Assembly (NCBI GenBank): GCA_951802425.1
Contig: OX637798.1
Span: forward strand, 3,100,001 to 3,164,000
DNA length: 64,000 nt
Reading direction: 5' to 3'
Origin: Clavaria fumosa
Lineage: Eukaryota > Basidiomycota > Agaricomycetes > Agaricales > Clavariaceae
In this document: piece by piece, positions 44,601 to 55,196 of the stretch
Position numbering within the stretch: position 1 is the first letter of the stretch
How the letters are laid out: each line of letters starts with the position of its first letter
Program-made: the position numbers and the translations under genes
Notes under the pieces: model-generated
Seen by the model: only the letters and a program-made list of their open reading frames with translations
Database searches by the model: none
Told to the model about the DNA's origin: nothing

Positions 44601-45959
44601 AGTCCGATATCGGAGAAATGGAGAAGTAAACACAAGGAAGAGAGACTTATGGGACTGCGGCCTCAACGTATGTGTTGTGCCACTGCGTATATACGTGTCC
44701 CTATTTATCAAACAAGAACAATACCTAAGGGAGGATCAGAACACAAGTCAAAACTCCGAAGTTGATCGGAGTCTGTCGGAGTTGGTCGGAGTTGATCGGA
44801 TGACGTGGAGAACGTCGAGGACGATGAGGACGAAAGCTCAGAGATGTTTAGGATCAAGAGACGTTAATATTCGAACTGAGGAGCAGGGAGATACAGGTGG
44901 AAACTTATACTGCAAGGACAGAGTATAGGAGTAATGTGAAACAATGTACTTATCAAATTACTAGGAGAGTTTCACCACTTGTGCCTGTGCAATTTTCTTG
45001 GAACAAAGAAACAACAACAAAAGCGACTCCCATGGGTCAAGGGTATCCTCTCAGTAGTGAACAGAATGAGGGGATGGAGGGAGAAGGTTCTAGAATGAAG
45101 TCCGAATGGTCCGAAGGTCGGCGGAGTAAAGTCCGATGAAGATGCGGAGCGGGGCGTACGGAGTTACGGCGGAGCGGATCGGAGTTGGTACGGAGTTCGG
45201 AGTCCGGGGCGGGGATAGTGCTTATGCAAGCGGATGGGGTCGTAACAGTTACCCACAGCAGAATTCGCTCTGAACAACTGGCAACACTCTGCTACTAAGT
45301 ACAGTCCCTTCTACCTAAATTACGGATTTCACCCCTGCATGGGAGACATTAGTCTACCCGACACACCACATGCGCCAGAAGCCTCTGACTTTGCTGCAAA
45401 ACTACAGAAAGCCAGAGAAAACACAAAGAAAGCCATGGAAAAAGCTGCACAATATATGAAAACTGCTTACGATAAACATAAAAACATAAAAACACTAGAC
45501 TACAAGAAAGGGAACCTGGTCTGGTTAGATGCTACAAACCTAAACACTGAGCGGCCGTCAGAGAAACTCGTGGACAGAAGAGTTGGCCCCTTCATGGTAA
45601 TCGAAAAGGTGGGACCGGCTGCCTATCGACTCAGCCTACCGGCGACATGGAAAATCCACCCGGTATTCAATGAAGCACTGCTTATGCCGTATAAGGAAGG
45701 AAAGTTTCCTAACCAAACCCCGGACGAGCACCCACCCCCTGAGTTAATTGACGACCACTTGCAATATGATGTAGAAGAGGTCCTGAAGAGCTGGAGACAC
45801 AGGTGCAAACTGCAATACCTGGTGAAATGGGCCGGCTACCCCCATGAAGACAACACGTGGGAACTGAAGACGAACCTGAAGGGCGTGGCCGAGGCCATTG
45901 CGGACTTCCACCGAAAACACCCTGAGGCGGCATGCTCTCTCACGGTGTCTTTTGCCTGA
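41692..45959 (+). pseudogene. pol: Gypsy-C pol with five in-frame TGA codons and a solo LTR
   Basis: All blocks lie in one phase: protease (LVNSGCTMSVMD), RT (VYIDDILIA), RNase H (IEVDASNYATRG, DHANLQYFQ), integrase (CEKCQRTKPDR, STAYHPQTDRQTERMNQE) and chromodomain (YLVKWAGYPHEDNTWEL). TGA codons at 42235, 42601, 43618, 43705 and 44341 break it; at least four fall where Gypsy-B or the family has arginine. The 723-bp solo LTR plus its 5-bp duplication (728 bp) explains the phase change between 44520 and 45339 exactly. It is an old copy decayed by point mutation rather than rearrangement. Confidence 0.92.
44525..45247. mobile_element. Solo LTR in Gypsy-C integrase (TSD GTTAC)
   Basis: This 723-bp insert starts TGTCAAGGTCC and ends GTCGTAACA, flanked by GTTAC at 44520-44524 and 45248-45252. 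It is rich in tcggagt / gatcgga repeats. Its removal rejoins DWL to TAEFALNN in the integrase. Confidence 0.92.
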
Positions 45960-46063
45960 GTGGTCACACATTCAGGGTTGAACACTTAAAAAGAAAAACT
46001 GCAAACGACTTCATCCACCCAACACCTTCCCCCCTCTTCTCCCAACCTACCCCCTCTACCATG

Positions 46064-46797
46064 CCACCCGACCGCACGCCCACAACCCCATGCCGCGGGA
46101 CCCCAGGACCGCCGTACTACGCCCGCCGAGCTGCTGGATGGCCCAACCGCCTACCATGCCTGCCCCCTGCCGAGACCACCCACTTACGGCCCGCACCCGA
46201 CCTACGACCCACGCCGCCCATACTCGAGGGCCCCCCCTCGTCACCTGGTACCACGGCCCATATGCGGTACGAATCCCCCACGCACATTGAGTGCTGGGAT
46301 TGGACCCCCCACCACTTATGACAGATGACCCTCCTGCGCAGATGCCGCAATTTCGCCAAAACAGAGAACTCCTGGAGCCCGAATACGATGTCTGGCTCCA
46401 TACGATGGCTGAGCGGCTCAGTGTGAGTTTCAGCCACGCCATGTGGACCGAGCTGCTAGGACTGCAATTTGAGCAACAGCGATGCGTCCTCCGTGCCTCC
46501 CCCGTCCTCGTCGAGATATGGCTCAACTCTCGAAGCTCGAGACTACAGTTCGAAATACCGCTACCGCCCGAACCGATCCTGCAAGAAGAGTGGGCCATAC
46601 ACCATCGCCACGGAGGTCCCCCCTGGGTTATACCTGTCACCACCGACGTAATGCTCCCATGGATTGTGCCCACTGACATCTATGAACACCCCCTCGTCGC
46701 GGGCACACGCGATACTAGCATCGACCCCCCGACCAAAACTGAACCACCCCCAGCTGAGCCCCAACGGCACGACTGCGAAGAGAGCCCGGAAGCATGA
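46064..46797 (+). pseudogene. Gypsy-C post-pol frame, function unknown
   Basis: Between pol and the 3' LTR lies about 870 bp with a proline-rich start (MPPDRTPTTPCRGTPGPP). It continues after one frame change near 46290-46320 as a 168-residue open stretch containing NRELLEPEYDVWLHTMAERL and WAIHHRHGGPPWVIPVTTD. Gypsy-A and Gypsy-B have no counterpart. It has no clear membrane segment, so it does not look like an envelope protein; its origin is unknown. Confidence 0.5.
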
Positions 46798-46835
46798 CGG
46801 GCCCGTCGAGACGCCGGACCACTGGGAGGGGACCA

Positions 46836-47148
46836 TGTTAGAATCCTTTCACCTCATCCCTCCCTCACGTCACACCCCCCTTTTTACTCTTCACATCACT
46901 CCTACACCCTTCCCTCTCATTTGTCACATGCCGCATGCCACACCCCCTTTGCCCTGACTCATGCCGCGCCTCGTTGTCTACACATGTTGATCGCCGTTTA
47001 TCGTGACTCACCATGACTCATACCCCTGTACTATATAAGTAGTCAGTTCAGTAACAACCTACCTCAGGTTGTTACTTCCTATCACATATTCCTCCTGCTC
47101 TCATTTGACTGACTTTCACCTAAGTTCCTCGAATGACTGTTGTTGACA
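46836..47148 (+). repeat. Gypsy-C 3' LTR
   Basis: The 313-bp LTR differs from the 5' LTR by scattered transitions and a short length change near its end (cctcgaatgactgttg). Confidence 0.93.
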
Positions 47149-48527
47149 GTTTTGGATGATATAATGCTTATTCTGCACGCCTTAGCATGGGGAATAAAGC
47201 GCCAAAAGGGACAGAGAGATTTGGGCAAGAATTGAAGGTGCTTGCATGTCAGGCAGTCTATTGCTGATGCTGTGACATGCAAGCACCTTCAATTCTTGCC
47301 CAAATCTCTCCGCCCTTTTTGGCGCTTTATTCTCCATGCTAAGGCGTGCAGAATAAGCATTATATCATCCAAAACCATTGAGAATTGAGTGAGATATCTC
47401 AAATCGGACTTTTTCAACTGCTTTGTCAATTATTGCCCAAAATCTTTTTTCTTTTTTCCCAGGCCCTCAAGCATAATTTTGCCTTTACAATGCATATTTT
47501 ACCATCCAAATCCATTGAGAATTGACTGAGAAACAATTGTTTTAGTTTCTGGTCACAAATTATGTAATTTCAGTCACTGCCAATAATTTCGCAAACAGCT
47601 GTAAAGGAATCCGCTGTGTTGTCAACTTCAGTAAAGATGGACGCAAGGCGCAGGTACTCGTTTCCAAGTACAATCCAATGCATTGCATCCTTTCATTCCA
47701 TAGCAGTAAGTAAAACTGATTCTTTACTACAATTTCACTGTAATTGACAAGGGAAACATAGCTGTTGTCATGAACGTCATCACTTACAATGCAGCATTCT
47801 CCCTGTATCCAAAAGCAACATTCGAAAACAAGATGGGTGTATGCTTTGCCGATGCAAGGAAAGAAGCAGACCGACATGCAATGGAAAAATATAGCCACCA
47901 TGGTTGGACGCTCATTCCACCGACCCTTTCAGTCACATCAACGTATCGACAAATGTTTGCGGTGGATCGCATCAGAAACCTACATGACAACGACACCTGG
48001 ATCATTCCTCTAGACACTGAAAGCCTTGGGAATGCACCAGCAGTGCCAGACAGCATGGCATATACATGGGACCCATCAGAGCAATGCAGTTGGATGTTAT
48101 GTCAAAGGGGACTCAAACTTCGTGTCTCCGCATATATTTTCACATGCCCTGTCTTCCATTTTTCATATGTCATTGCAAATCCTTCATCATTGCAAAGATG
48201 GTCGCAATTTTGGGAGTCTCGAAGACATTCGCAAAATATGATGTATGTCCTCTATTTCAAAGTATGAACTATCTAAATCTGAAAACATGTAATGCAGATG
48301 GGATGTCATTCTTCCACAACTTATGCAAAGACTTTGAAATCACTCAGAAGGAACGTCATTCTGTTCGAGTTTCTGTGTGCATCATGCATCGTCTATTTGT
48401 GTCTGTATTGTCGTGCTATCCATAGTACCTTAAAACGTGACCTGCCGAAGCCTGGCTCAAATTCTGTCTCAAAACTCGAATGTAAGGACCTTGTAAAACA
48501 AGGTAATTATCTCAGTATTATCAAATA

Positions 48528-49813
48528 CAGTTGAATCGCTCATATTGCATACACTCGGGACCCCTCATTTTCTGATGCATTACAAGAGTCATGTGGTAAC
48601 AAAAGGCGTGACATATTTGTGACATAGTAATGTAGGGGTGGCTGTGATCAAATCATTTGCCCTGAACCCAGCTCATCAGCATCATCTGCTTTGCATTCTT
48701 CAGCTCTACCTGCCTGATGTGTGCACAGAAGCGGCGCAAATTCTGTGAAAGCTGCGCAGAACAGTCAGCATCAACTTCAAGGCAGCAGGCTTCAAGCTGC
48801 TGGCACAAATCTAGCATTCCAGCCCAAGTTATATGTGATTTTCCTGTCCCCTTGTCCTCTGAATCTGACTCGACTTCCACAAGTTCCCCATGGGCTATGG
48901 CCTGCTCTTGCTGTACCTGAGCCACAATTGCATTGTCAACAGCTGTGGGGTCAACAGAGGCTGCCTCTCCATGCCTTCAATGCTCCATAATTCCATATCT
49001 GTCAAGAGTTGAGCCCTATGAATTCAAGCACATTAGAAACTTATGCTTTGCAAAATGATGGGTTCCACTGATCACCATTGAGGCACTCATCTTCAGGGAC
49101 ATTAAATGCTTCCTCAAATCTTTTATGCTTCTCCTGTAACATGGGCCCTGTGACAGTTTCCTGCTTCTCTTCCATCTGCTTGTTCCATAAAATGAGGGCC
49201 CACTCAACATCAGGGCATGTGACAACACGTGGGTGCTTCGAAGAGAGCGCATTTGGATTGGATTGCACACAAGCCTCAAGTTCTGCTCTGGACTTCAATT
49301 TTCATGAGAGAGTTGCCTGATCAAAGAGCAGAGCACCATCCTGCTTCATGCGGAAGTGCTGAACAATGTGAGACTGTCCCAAACCAGGATGAGCATCGAC
49401 ATATGCAAAGACTGTCAGCCAATCCTGTAGGGTCAGATTAGTGCGGTGAGCCTTGATAGTAATGGCAGATGTTTTGGGTGCATCACTTGCTGCCTTGACT
49501 CTTGGTCTGTGAGCATCTGATGTAGGTTTTCCTTGGGGCTTTCACTTGAGTTCAATGGGCATCACAAAAGAATTGTGGATTGGGGGCAAAAGATTTCATG
49601 AGTCACACATAAATCCTTGTGGAGCAACGCCACTGCAATGGACACTATGCCTTATAAGGCATCTCATATTGCATATTCATGCCAGAGTGCAATGCAATAT
49701 GTGATATGCATGCAGACTCCGAATTCCCTGCATCCCATGGTGGGACCTCCTTGAATTTAATGCATTACAAGAGTTATGTAATATTGCCATATGCAATATG
49801 AGCGATTCAACTG
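48528..49813 (-). mobile_element. pogo-like DNA transposon, internally deleted, in the Copia LTR
   Basis: The terminal repeats CAGTTGAATCGCTCATATTG are exact inverted copies at both ends, flanked by TA (48526-48527 and 49814-49815). CAGT ends plus a TA duplication are typical of pogo/Tigger/Fot elements. At 1286 bp it is shorter than a full element. It retains a transposase N-terminus and a C-terminal fragment, without the DDE core. Confidence 0.88.
48653..49545 (-). pseudogene. pogo-type transposase remnants
   Basis: On the minus strand, 49545-49016 carries a CENP-B-like DNA-binding part (LTLQDWLTVFAYVDAHPGLG, then VVTCPDVEWALILWNKQMEE and GPMLQEKHKRFEEAFNVPED). A TGA near 49316 sits where LSRKL-type sequence is expected. 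A separate 90-residue frame at 48925-48653 (LCQQLEACCLEVDADC) may be the C-terminus. No catalytic triad region is present. Confidence 0.75.
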
Positions 49814-49815
49814 TA

Positions 49816-50013
49816 CTGAGGAGTTAGACAGTCTAGATACCTAAAAAGATAATATGTCTAGTGGTTGTATGTAAATGAGCAACATGAAGTATGAAAATGA
49901 ATTTGACACTCACATCTCAGTATTATCAAATACTGAGAAGTGCAGTGGTGTGATGCACTATGGTAAAAGGTAAAATTGAAGCTCTGACCAAACCTTGTGA
50001 CGAATATGCAACA
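49816..50013 (-). repeat. Copia 3' LTR (main part)
   Basis: This matches 61829-62025 with few differences; the remaining 20 bp (48508-48527) lies beyond the pogo insert. On the minus strand it starts TGTTGCATATTCG. Confidence 0.92.
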
Positions 50014-50025
50014 CTCCCCCTCAAA

Positions 50026-53000
50026 CATACTCGAGTCCGAGAAGTTTACAGAAGTATTTGAACTTGTACCGCGCGAGGGGTTTGGTGAGGATGTTGGCGA
50101 TGTTCTCGTCCATAGGTATGTAGGATACTTCGATTTTCCTGTTTTCGACTGCTTTGCACACAAAATGATATCAAATATCTATGTGCTTAGTTGGTGCATG
50201 AAATTTGTTGTCCTGGCACAGTGCGATTGTGGATTGGTTGTTGCATCTGAAGGGGATCAGTGTCTGCAGATCCCTTCCAATCTCGTCCAGGAAAGCTCTG
50301 AACCAGCAGGCTTCTTCCGCCATGTGCACCACTGCGATGTACTCTGCTTCGACACTTGACAGTGTGATGAGCAGCTGCCTCTTCAAGCTCCAGGTCACTG
50401 TGCCATGCCCCATAACAAGTGCATACCCCAAAATGGAGTGCCAGTCTGGTTGCGATGCCCAGTCTGCGTCAGTGTATGCTTTGTAGGTACCATCAGCCAC
50501 CTGATGCTGCCAGATTCTTGCAAGAGTATTGTAATTACAATAAATAGCCATTGCAAGATTGAGTGTAGTTACAATACATTTTTCTTGCAAGATTATATTG
50601 TCATTACAATGCAGATTACAATACAGACTACAATACAATGCAAGACTGTGACAGTGATTCTGTTCCCAGGCCTGCCCTGCCTTTCCCAGGCCTGCCCTAA
50701 CAATAGCCATGCAATATATTACAATACATGTCCTTTCCCAGGCCTGCCCTTCCTTTCCCAGGCCTGCCCTGCCTATTGCAGGGTCCCCTGACAAACAATG
50801 GCAAACAAAATATGCTAAAAATAAAAACAAAAACTCGAAATTGAGCAGCCCTGTGCCTGGTCCCTCAGGTACAGCTTACCAATCAGGCATAGCTGCTTTT
50901 GGTAAGCTGCTATGACCATGGGAAATTTTTTGCATGGCTTGCAAAATATGACTTTTTATACACCAAAAAATCGGCAAAAATCAGGAGATTCTGAATCTGG
51001 ACCCCCCACATTTGTATCTGCCTTGGTTCAGTGCCAATTTGCAAAATACACAGAAAATATTCATTTTCCACAATTCTGCAGTACTCTGCAGTACTCTGGC
51101 TTGAAAATGGTTAGTGGAGGATACACACATTACCTGTGGACATATGGGGAGGGTGTAGATTAGTTTAACAACCCACCCACCATCTCTGTCACCTCCCTGG
51201 AATCCATTACTAGGAATTAGGGTTATTGGCCTGGGAGCATGGCTATGTGTTATATTGCAAATTCCAGCCATCAGACTACACCTTATGACATCTAATACAA
51301 TCATACAAAAGCCCATAATATTTGGTGCAGAACTACAGATTCCCCATGTCTATTTTCCCAAATGTCTCAAAATCTCTCCCCAGACAGTCCCCTTTGTCAA
51401 ATCACATATTCCTGTGGTCTGATAGCTGACAAGGTATGCATGAATACATGTTCAAAGTTTGGTGAAGTTGGGCCAAGTTCTCAGGAAGATAGCTCAGAAT
51501 GTGTGTTTTTGAAGACAGTCAAGGTGTTGCTTATCCTTGCCTGTGTTGTTGCCTTCACTTTAGACTGTCCTTCAAAAAACACACATTCTGAGCTATCTTC
51601 CTGAGAACTTGGCCCAACTTCACCAAACTTTGAACATGTATTCATGCATACCTTGTCAGCTATCAGACCACAGGAATATGTGATTTGACAAAGGGGACTG
51701 TCTGGGGAGAGATTTTGAGACATTTGGGAAAATAGACATGGGGAATCTGTAGTTCTGCACCAAATATTATGGGCTTTTGTATGATTGTATTAGATGTCAT
51801 AAGGTGTAGTCTGATGGCTGGAATTTGCAATATAACACATAGCCATGCTCCCAGGCCAATAACCCTAATTCCTAGTAATGGATTCCAGGGAGGTGACAGA
51901 GATGGTGGGTGGGTTGTTAAACTAATCTACACCCTCCCCATATGTCCACAGGTAATGTGTGTATCCTCCACTAACCATTTTCAAGCCAGAGTACTGCAGA
52001 GTACTGCAGAATTGTGGAAAATGAATATTTTCTGTGTATTTTGCAAATTGGCACTGAACCAAGGCAGATACAAATGTGGGGGGTCCAGATTCAGAATCTC
52101 CTGATTTTTGCCGATTTTTTGGTGTATAAAAAGTCATATTTTGCAAGCCATGCAAAAAATTTCCCATGGTCATAGCAGCTTACCAAAAGCAGCTATGCCT
52201 GATTGGTAAGCTGTACCTGAGGGACCAGGCACAGGGCTGCTCAATTTCGAGTTTTTGTTTTTATTTTTAGCATATTTTGTTTGCCATTGTTTGTCAGGGG
52301 ACCCTGCAATAGGCAGGGCAGGCCTGGGAAAGGAAGGGCAGGCCTGGGAAAGGACATGTATTGTAATATATTGCATGGCTATTGTTAGGGCAGGCCTGGG
52401 AAAGGCAGGGCAGGCCTGGGAACAGAATCACTGTCACAGTCTTGCATTGTATTGTAGTCTGTATTGTAATCTGCATTGTAATGACAATATAATCTTGCAA
52501 GAAAAATGTATTGTAACTACACTCAATCTTGCAATGGCTATTTATTGTAATTACAATACTCTATTGCAAGGAATTCATGTCATTGACTGCATCAGCACCT
52601 CCTAGGGTTAGCCAGAGGTTTCATGTTGTGTGAAGGTACTTTATTACTCATTTGATTGCCTTCCAATGGACTTCACCAGGGTTTTGGGTGAATCATGTGA
52701 GTATTCCCACTGCAAATTGAATGTCAGGTCTGCTGATCACTGCTGCCATAGTGCACTCCCACACACTTCTTGGTATGGTGCATTGATTGGCTCCCTTGGG
52801 CATTGGTCTTTTGTGTACTGCGCACTGGGCTCCATGGGTGTGTACATTGGGGCAGTGTCCTCTAGTCTGAACCTCTTAGCGATCATCTCAATATAAAGGT
52901 GCTGGTTGATTGCTATCATTTGTGCAGCATGATCCCTTCGGATTTCGAAGCCTAGCAGCCAGTTGATTTTGCCGGAGTCAGTAATCTCGAAACATGCACC

Positions 53001-53560
53001 GAATTCCGCTTTGAACCTTTCCACAATGTCGAGCAAGCTCCCTGCAACTGTCATGTCATCTGTCGCAACTGGGACTACCATCACGTCTTTGCCCTGCTTT
53101 CTAATGAAAATTGATGTGTCGAGCTTGGATGTGTGGAAGCTGAGGTTGGCAAAGGCATTTGTCATCTTCTGGTGCCATAGTTGTCCTGACTGTTTTAAAC
53201 TGTATAGCCCTTTCATCAGTTTGCAGACTTTGTCCTGTTTGCCCTTGCTCAAGACTCCTTGTGGTGCCTCCATGTAAACTTCCCCGTTGATTTCCGTGTT
53301 GAGGTAAGCCCCTACCACATCTATCTGGTGTACTTCCCAGTCTGAAATTGCTGCGTGTGCAAGGACCATTCAGATTGATGCCATTTTTGCCACTGCTGTG
53401 AAGGTTTCTTCGTAGTTAATGCCATTTGTTTGCTGGTGGCCTCCAGCAACCAGTCGGGCTTTGCATTTTATGACTTCACTGTTCAGTCCGAGCTCCTCTT
53501 TGAATATGGGGCAGCACAGTATGACGGGCTTATCGGTGGGGCGATCAACGATGATCCAGG
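50026..53560 (-). pseudogene. pol: Copia RT and RNase H, split by palindrome P1
   Basis: RT runs from about 53560 (KARLVAGGHQQTNGI, then HQIDVVGAYLNTEINGEVYM) to about 52580 (RPDIQFAVGILT, NPGEVHWKAIK). RNase H resumes at about 50515 (DADWASQPDWHS, LSSVEAEYIA, TKHIDI) and ends GLEYV just before the purine tract. TGA codons stand where arginine is expected in at least five places (for example MASI-R-MVLAHAA, GILT-R-FTQNPG, AIK-R-VIKYLHTT, HIDI-R-YHF). RT's YVDD-type box reads VATDDMTVAG here. Confidence 0.88.
50517..52570. mobile_element. Palindromic foldback element P1, copy 2 (about 2.05 kb)
   Basis: Bases 50517-51510 pair with 51575-52570 as near-perfect inverted arms, with the axis at 51542-51543 and a loop of about 60 bp. 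The ends read CTTGCAAGAGTATTG and CTTGCAATAGAGTATTG. The outer arms carry a tandem caggcctgccct motif. The inner part matches the element at 1-535, but this copy has a longer inner arm. No clear target duplication is seen. It separates Copia RT from RNase H. Confidence 0.88.
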
Positions 53561-53959
53561 TGCGTCGTCACTGTAGTTGCTCGATTTCCTCTTTCCAGGC
53601 CTTCTCCCATTCGTGGGCATGCGGATCTTTCACAAGACTTTACACTGGTCCACCCATTCCAATGGACTCCACCGGACTCCTCGGACTCCAGTCAGACTCC
53701 TCGGACTCCAGTTGGAGTCCTCAGGACTCCACAGGACTCCAAACCAAGTCCCACTGGACTGTGATTGGACTGGGTCAGGACTATGATTGGACTCCACTGG
53801 ACTGTGTTAGGACTGTGATTGGACTCCACTGGACTGTGTCAGGACTGTGATTGGACTCACTGGACTTGATTGGAGTCCACTGGATTCCTCAGGAGTCTGC
53901 ACGGAGTCCACTGGAGTCCACTGGAGTCTGAGCATAATGGAAGAAAACAAATGTCACCA

Positions 53960-54025
53960 GCCAGAGTTGAACCCAAATCCTTGTGTCGCTTGGAAATGCA
54001 GTTACCAGCTATGCCATGCAGCCAC
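53960..54025 (-). other. tRNA-like module in P3 left arm
   Basis: Read on the minus strand it has an A box TGGCATAGCTGG (complement at 54005-54016) and a B box GGGTTCAACTC (complement at 53964-53974) at tRNA-like spacing. One B-box CG has become CA compared with the other arm. Confidence 0.65.
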
Positions 54026-55125
54026 AGTTATCTTAGCCAATATAATCCCTATAGCCCTTGTCCTGAGCTCTGTGGAGTCCTTAGGAGTCCTGAGGAGTCC
54101 TTGGGAGTCTGACTGGAGTCCTCAGGAGTCCTTAGGAGTCCAACTGGAGTCCTCAGGAGTCCTTAGGAGTCCAACTAGAGTCCTGAGGAGTCCAACTGGA
54201 GTCCTGAGGAGTCCAACTGGAGTCCTGAGGAGTCTGACTGGAGTCTGACTGGAGTCTGACTGGAGTCCTGAGGAGTCCAACTGGAGTCCTGAGGAGTCTG
54301 ACTGGAGTCTGACTGGAGTCTGACTGGAGTCCTGAGGAGTCCAACTGGAGTCCTCAGGAGTCTGACTGGAGTCCTCAGGAGTCTGACTGGAGTCCTCAGG
54401 AGTCTGACTGGAGTCCTCAGGAGTCTGACTGGAGTCCTCAGGAGTCCAACTGGAGTCCTCAGGAGTCCTGAGGAGTCCGACTGGAGTTTGACTGGAGTCT
54501 GGCTGGAGTCCTCAGGAGTCCTTAGGAGTCCAACTGGAGTGCTGAGGCACTGCACAGAGTCATGAAGTCAATTCTGACTGTAATAACTGACTGGAAATAC
54601 TCCTTGAGACTTTGCCTGCAATCTGCATGGACTCCTCAAGACTCCAGTTAGACTCCTCAGGACTTCAGTTGGACTCCTCAGGACTCCATGCAGATTGCAG
54701 GCCAAGTCTCAAGGAGTATTTCCAGTCAGTTATTACAGTCAGAATTGACTTCATGACTCTGTGAAGTGCCTCAGGACTCCAGTTGGACTCCTCAGGACTC
54801 CAGTTGAACTCTTCAGGACTCCAGTCGAACTCCTCAGGACTCCAGTCAGACTCCTGAAGACTCCAGTCGGACTTCTCAGGACTCCAGTCAGACTCCTCAG
54901 GACTCCAGTCAGACTCCTCAGGACTCCAGTTGGACTCCTCAGGACTCCAGTCAGACTCCTGAAGACTCCAGTCAGACTCCTCAGGACTCCAGTTGGACTC
55001 CAGTCAGACTCCAGTCGGACTCCTCAGGACTCCAGTTGGACTCCTCAGGACTCCAGTCAGACTCCTAAGGACTCTACAGAGCTCAGGACAAGGGCTATAG
55101 GGATTATATTGGCTAAGATAACTGT

Positions 55126-55196
55126 GGCTGCATGGCATAGCTGGTAATTGCATTTCCAAGCGACACAAAGATCTGGGTTCGACTCCAGCTGGTGAC
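55126..55196 (+). other. tRNA-like module in P3 right arm
   Basis: A box TGGCATAGCTGG (55133-55144) and B box GGTTCGACTCC (55176-55186) are both near consensus and 43 bp apart, as in tRNA genes. A T-arm (CTGG/CCAG) and D-arm (GCA/TGC) can pair; the acceptor stem is poor, so it is tRNA-derived rather than a functional tRNA. Confidence 0.7.

Larger units (their letters stand above)
39424..47148 (+). mobile_element. Gypsy-C: chromovirus with pre-gag and post-pol frames
   Basis: LTRs (39424-39752 and 46836-47148) bound a 7.7-kb element with an exact GTTTT duplication at 39419-39423 and 47149-47153. The order is LTR, primer site, pre-gag frame, gag, pol with chromodomain, an extra frame, a purine tract (gggaggggacca) and LTR. 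Five in-frame TGA codons, a gag frame shift and a solo LTR disable it. Confidence 0.94.
39191..47605. mobile_element. Palindromic foldback element P2 (685 bp), split by Gypsy-C
   Basis: The two arms read TTACAGC(C/T)(A/G)TTTG(T/C)GAAA inward from each end, with the axis near 47265. GGAAT is duplicated exactly at 39186-39190 and 47606-47610. Deleting the element plus one duplicate restores the host codons for SYGIRCVVNF. Gypsy-C later inserted into the left arm at 39424. It is non-coding. Confidence 0.88.
38862..48480 (+). pseudogene. Nucleotidyltransferase-like basidiomycete gene, split by nested insertions
   Basis: Host exon sequence is visible at 38868-39190 (LRLAQTCHSAHEAVAHFSRH, then VISGSSALQFFTRVIYPDSD and LDIYVHP). 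It resumes after the insert at 47611 (RCVVNFSKDGRKAQVLVSKY, ILSFHS), has a 56-bp GT-AG intron at 47706-47761 and continues to 48267 (VMNVITYNAAFSLYPKATFE, DTWIIPLD), with a last piece near 48330-48480 (ILFEFLCASCIVYLCLYC). G-S-S followed about 14 residues later by D-x-D is the signature of nucleotidyltransferase folds; that assignment is inference. An in-frame TGA precedes LRLAQTC. The Copia element cuts off the 3' end. Confidence 0.6.

Noticed and set aside
46291..46797. Envelope gene of a retrovirus-like element
   Set aside because: No signal peptide, no hydrophobic membrane segment and no fusion-type stretch in the visible frame.
50981..52104. Two identical 111-residue frames on opposite strands
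   Set aside because: Same sequence read from the two arms of palindrome P1; not an inverted gene pair.
55126..55196. Functional tRNA gene
   Set aside because: A and B boxes are good, but the acceptor stem does not pair and the copy in the other arm is mirrored inside a repeat.
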